Below are positions 5,275 through 5,279 of a stretch of DNA of 5,279 nucleotides, piece by piece; the first letter of the stretch is position 1; the number at the start of each line of letters is the position of its first letter. Origin of the DNA: Solirubrobacteraceae bacterium (GTDB lineage: Bacteria; Actinomycetota; Thermoleophilia; Solirubrobacterales; Solirubrobacteraceae); NCBI GenBank assembly GCA_030038955.1, contig JASHQV010000030.1, positions 1 to 5,279 of the forward strand, written 5' to 3'. The notes beneath the pieces were generated by a model, which saw only the letters and a list, made by a program, of their open reading frames with translations, was not told the DNA's origin and made no database searches. Position numbers and translations under genes: made by a program.

Positions 5275-5279
5275 GCAGC
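5249..5279 (-). CDS. Possible C-terminal end of a convergent gene
   Basis: On the minus strand one frame from the right edge reads LPGERDDER and stops at TGA (5251-5249). A charged, acidic-basic tail right before a stop, 10 nt from the end of the convergent GH15 gene, looks like a protein C-terminus. Only ten codons including the stop are visible, so this may be chance and nothing can be said about function. Confidence 0.25.
   Translation of the reverse strand, partial: LPGERDDER

Overview
The window is GC-rich (about 70% by eye). It has tightly packed genes, GTG start use, an overlapping PadR-HAAS pair, a GH15 trehalase-type enzyme and a CcdA tail, which together suggest a high-GC Gram-positive actinobacterium. 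A lineage such as Thermoleophilia/Solirubrobacterales is plausible, but that is inference and was not tested.

Layout, left to right: (1) the 3' end of a membrane CcdA-type cytochrome c biogenesis/thiol-transport gene (+). (2) A convergent intergenic stretch with a perfect 48-bp palindrome and a second GC-rich hairpin. (3) A complete minus-strand aldehyde dehydrogenase of the succinate-semialdehyde dehydrogenase (GabD1/Sad) type, 456 aa, with all catalytic residues present. (4) A 189-bp divergent spacer with a 9-bp tandem repeat, a recognisable promoter and a dyad ending at the next ATG. (5) A plus-strand two-gene operon: a minimal PadR-family repressor overlapping by 4 nt a HAAS/DUF1700-like protein with a soluble N-terminus and about six membrane segments. 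(6) A 232-bp non-coding spacer with alternative hairpins at the stop codon and a higher-order tandem repeat built on GCTCAC. (7) A complete 635-aa GH15 glycosidase, most like actinobacterial trehalases. (8) A terminator-like hairpin and possibly the last ten codons of a convergent minus-strand gene at the right edge.

The PadR and HAAS genes almost certainly act as one unit: a DNA-binding repressor translationally coupled to a membrane partner, probably autoregulated. The dehydrogenase is transcribed divergently from it and could share its control region, but nothing proves this. The trehalase and dehydrogenase are ordinary central or storage-carbon enzymes with no visible link to each other. 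I see no defence system, mobile element, CRISPR array or RNA gene. The least explained material is non-coding: the 48-bp palindrome, the PadR promoter dyad and the 44/13-bp repeat array.
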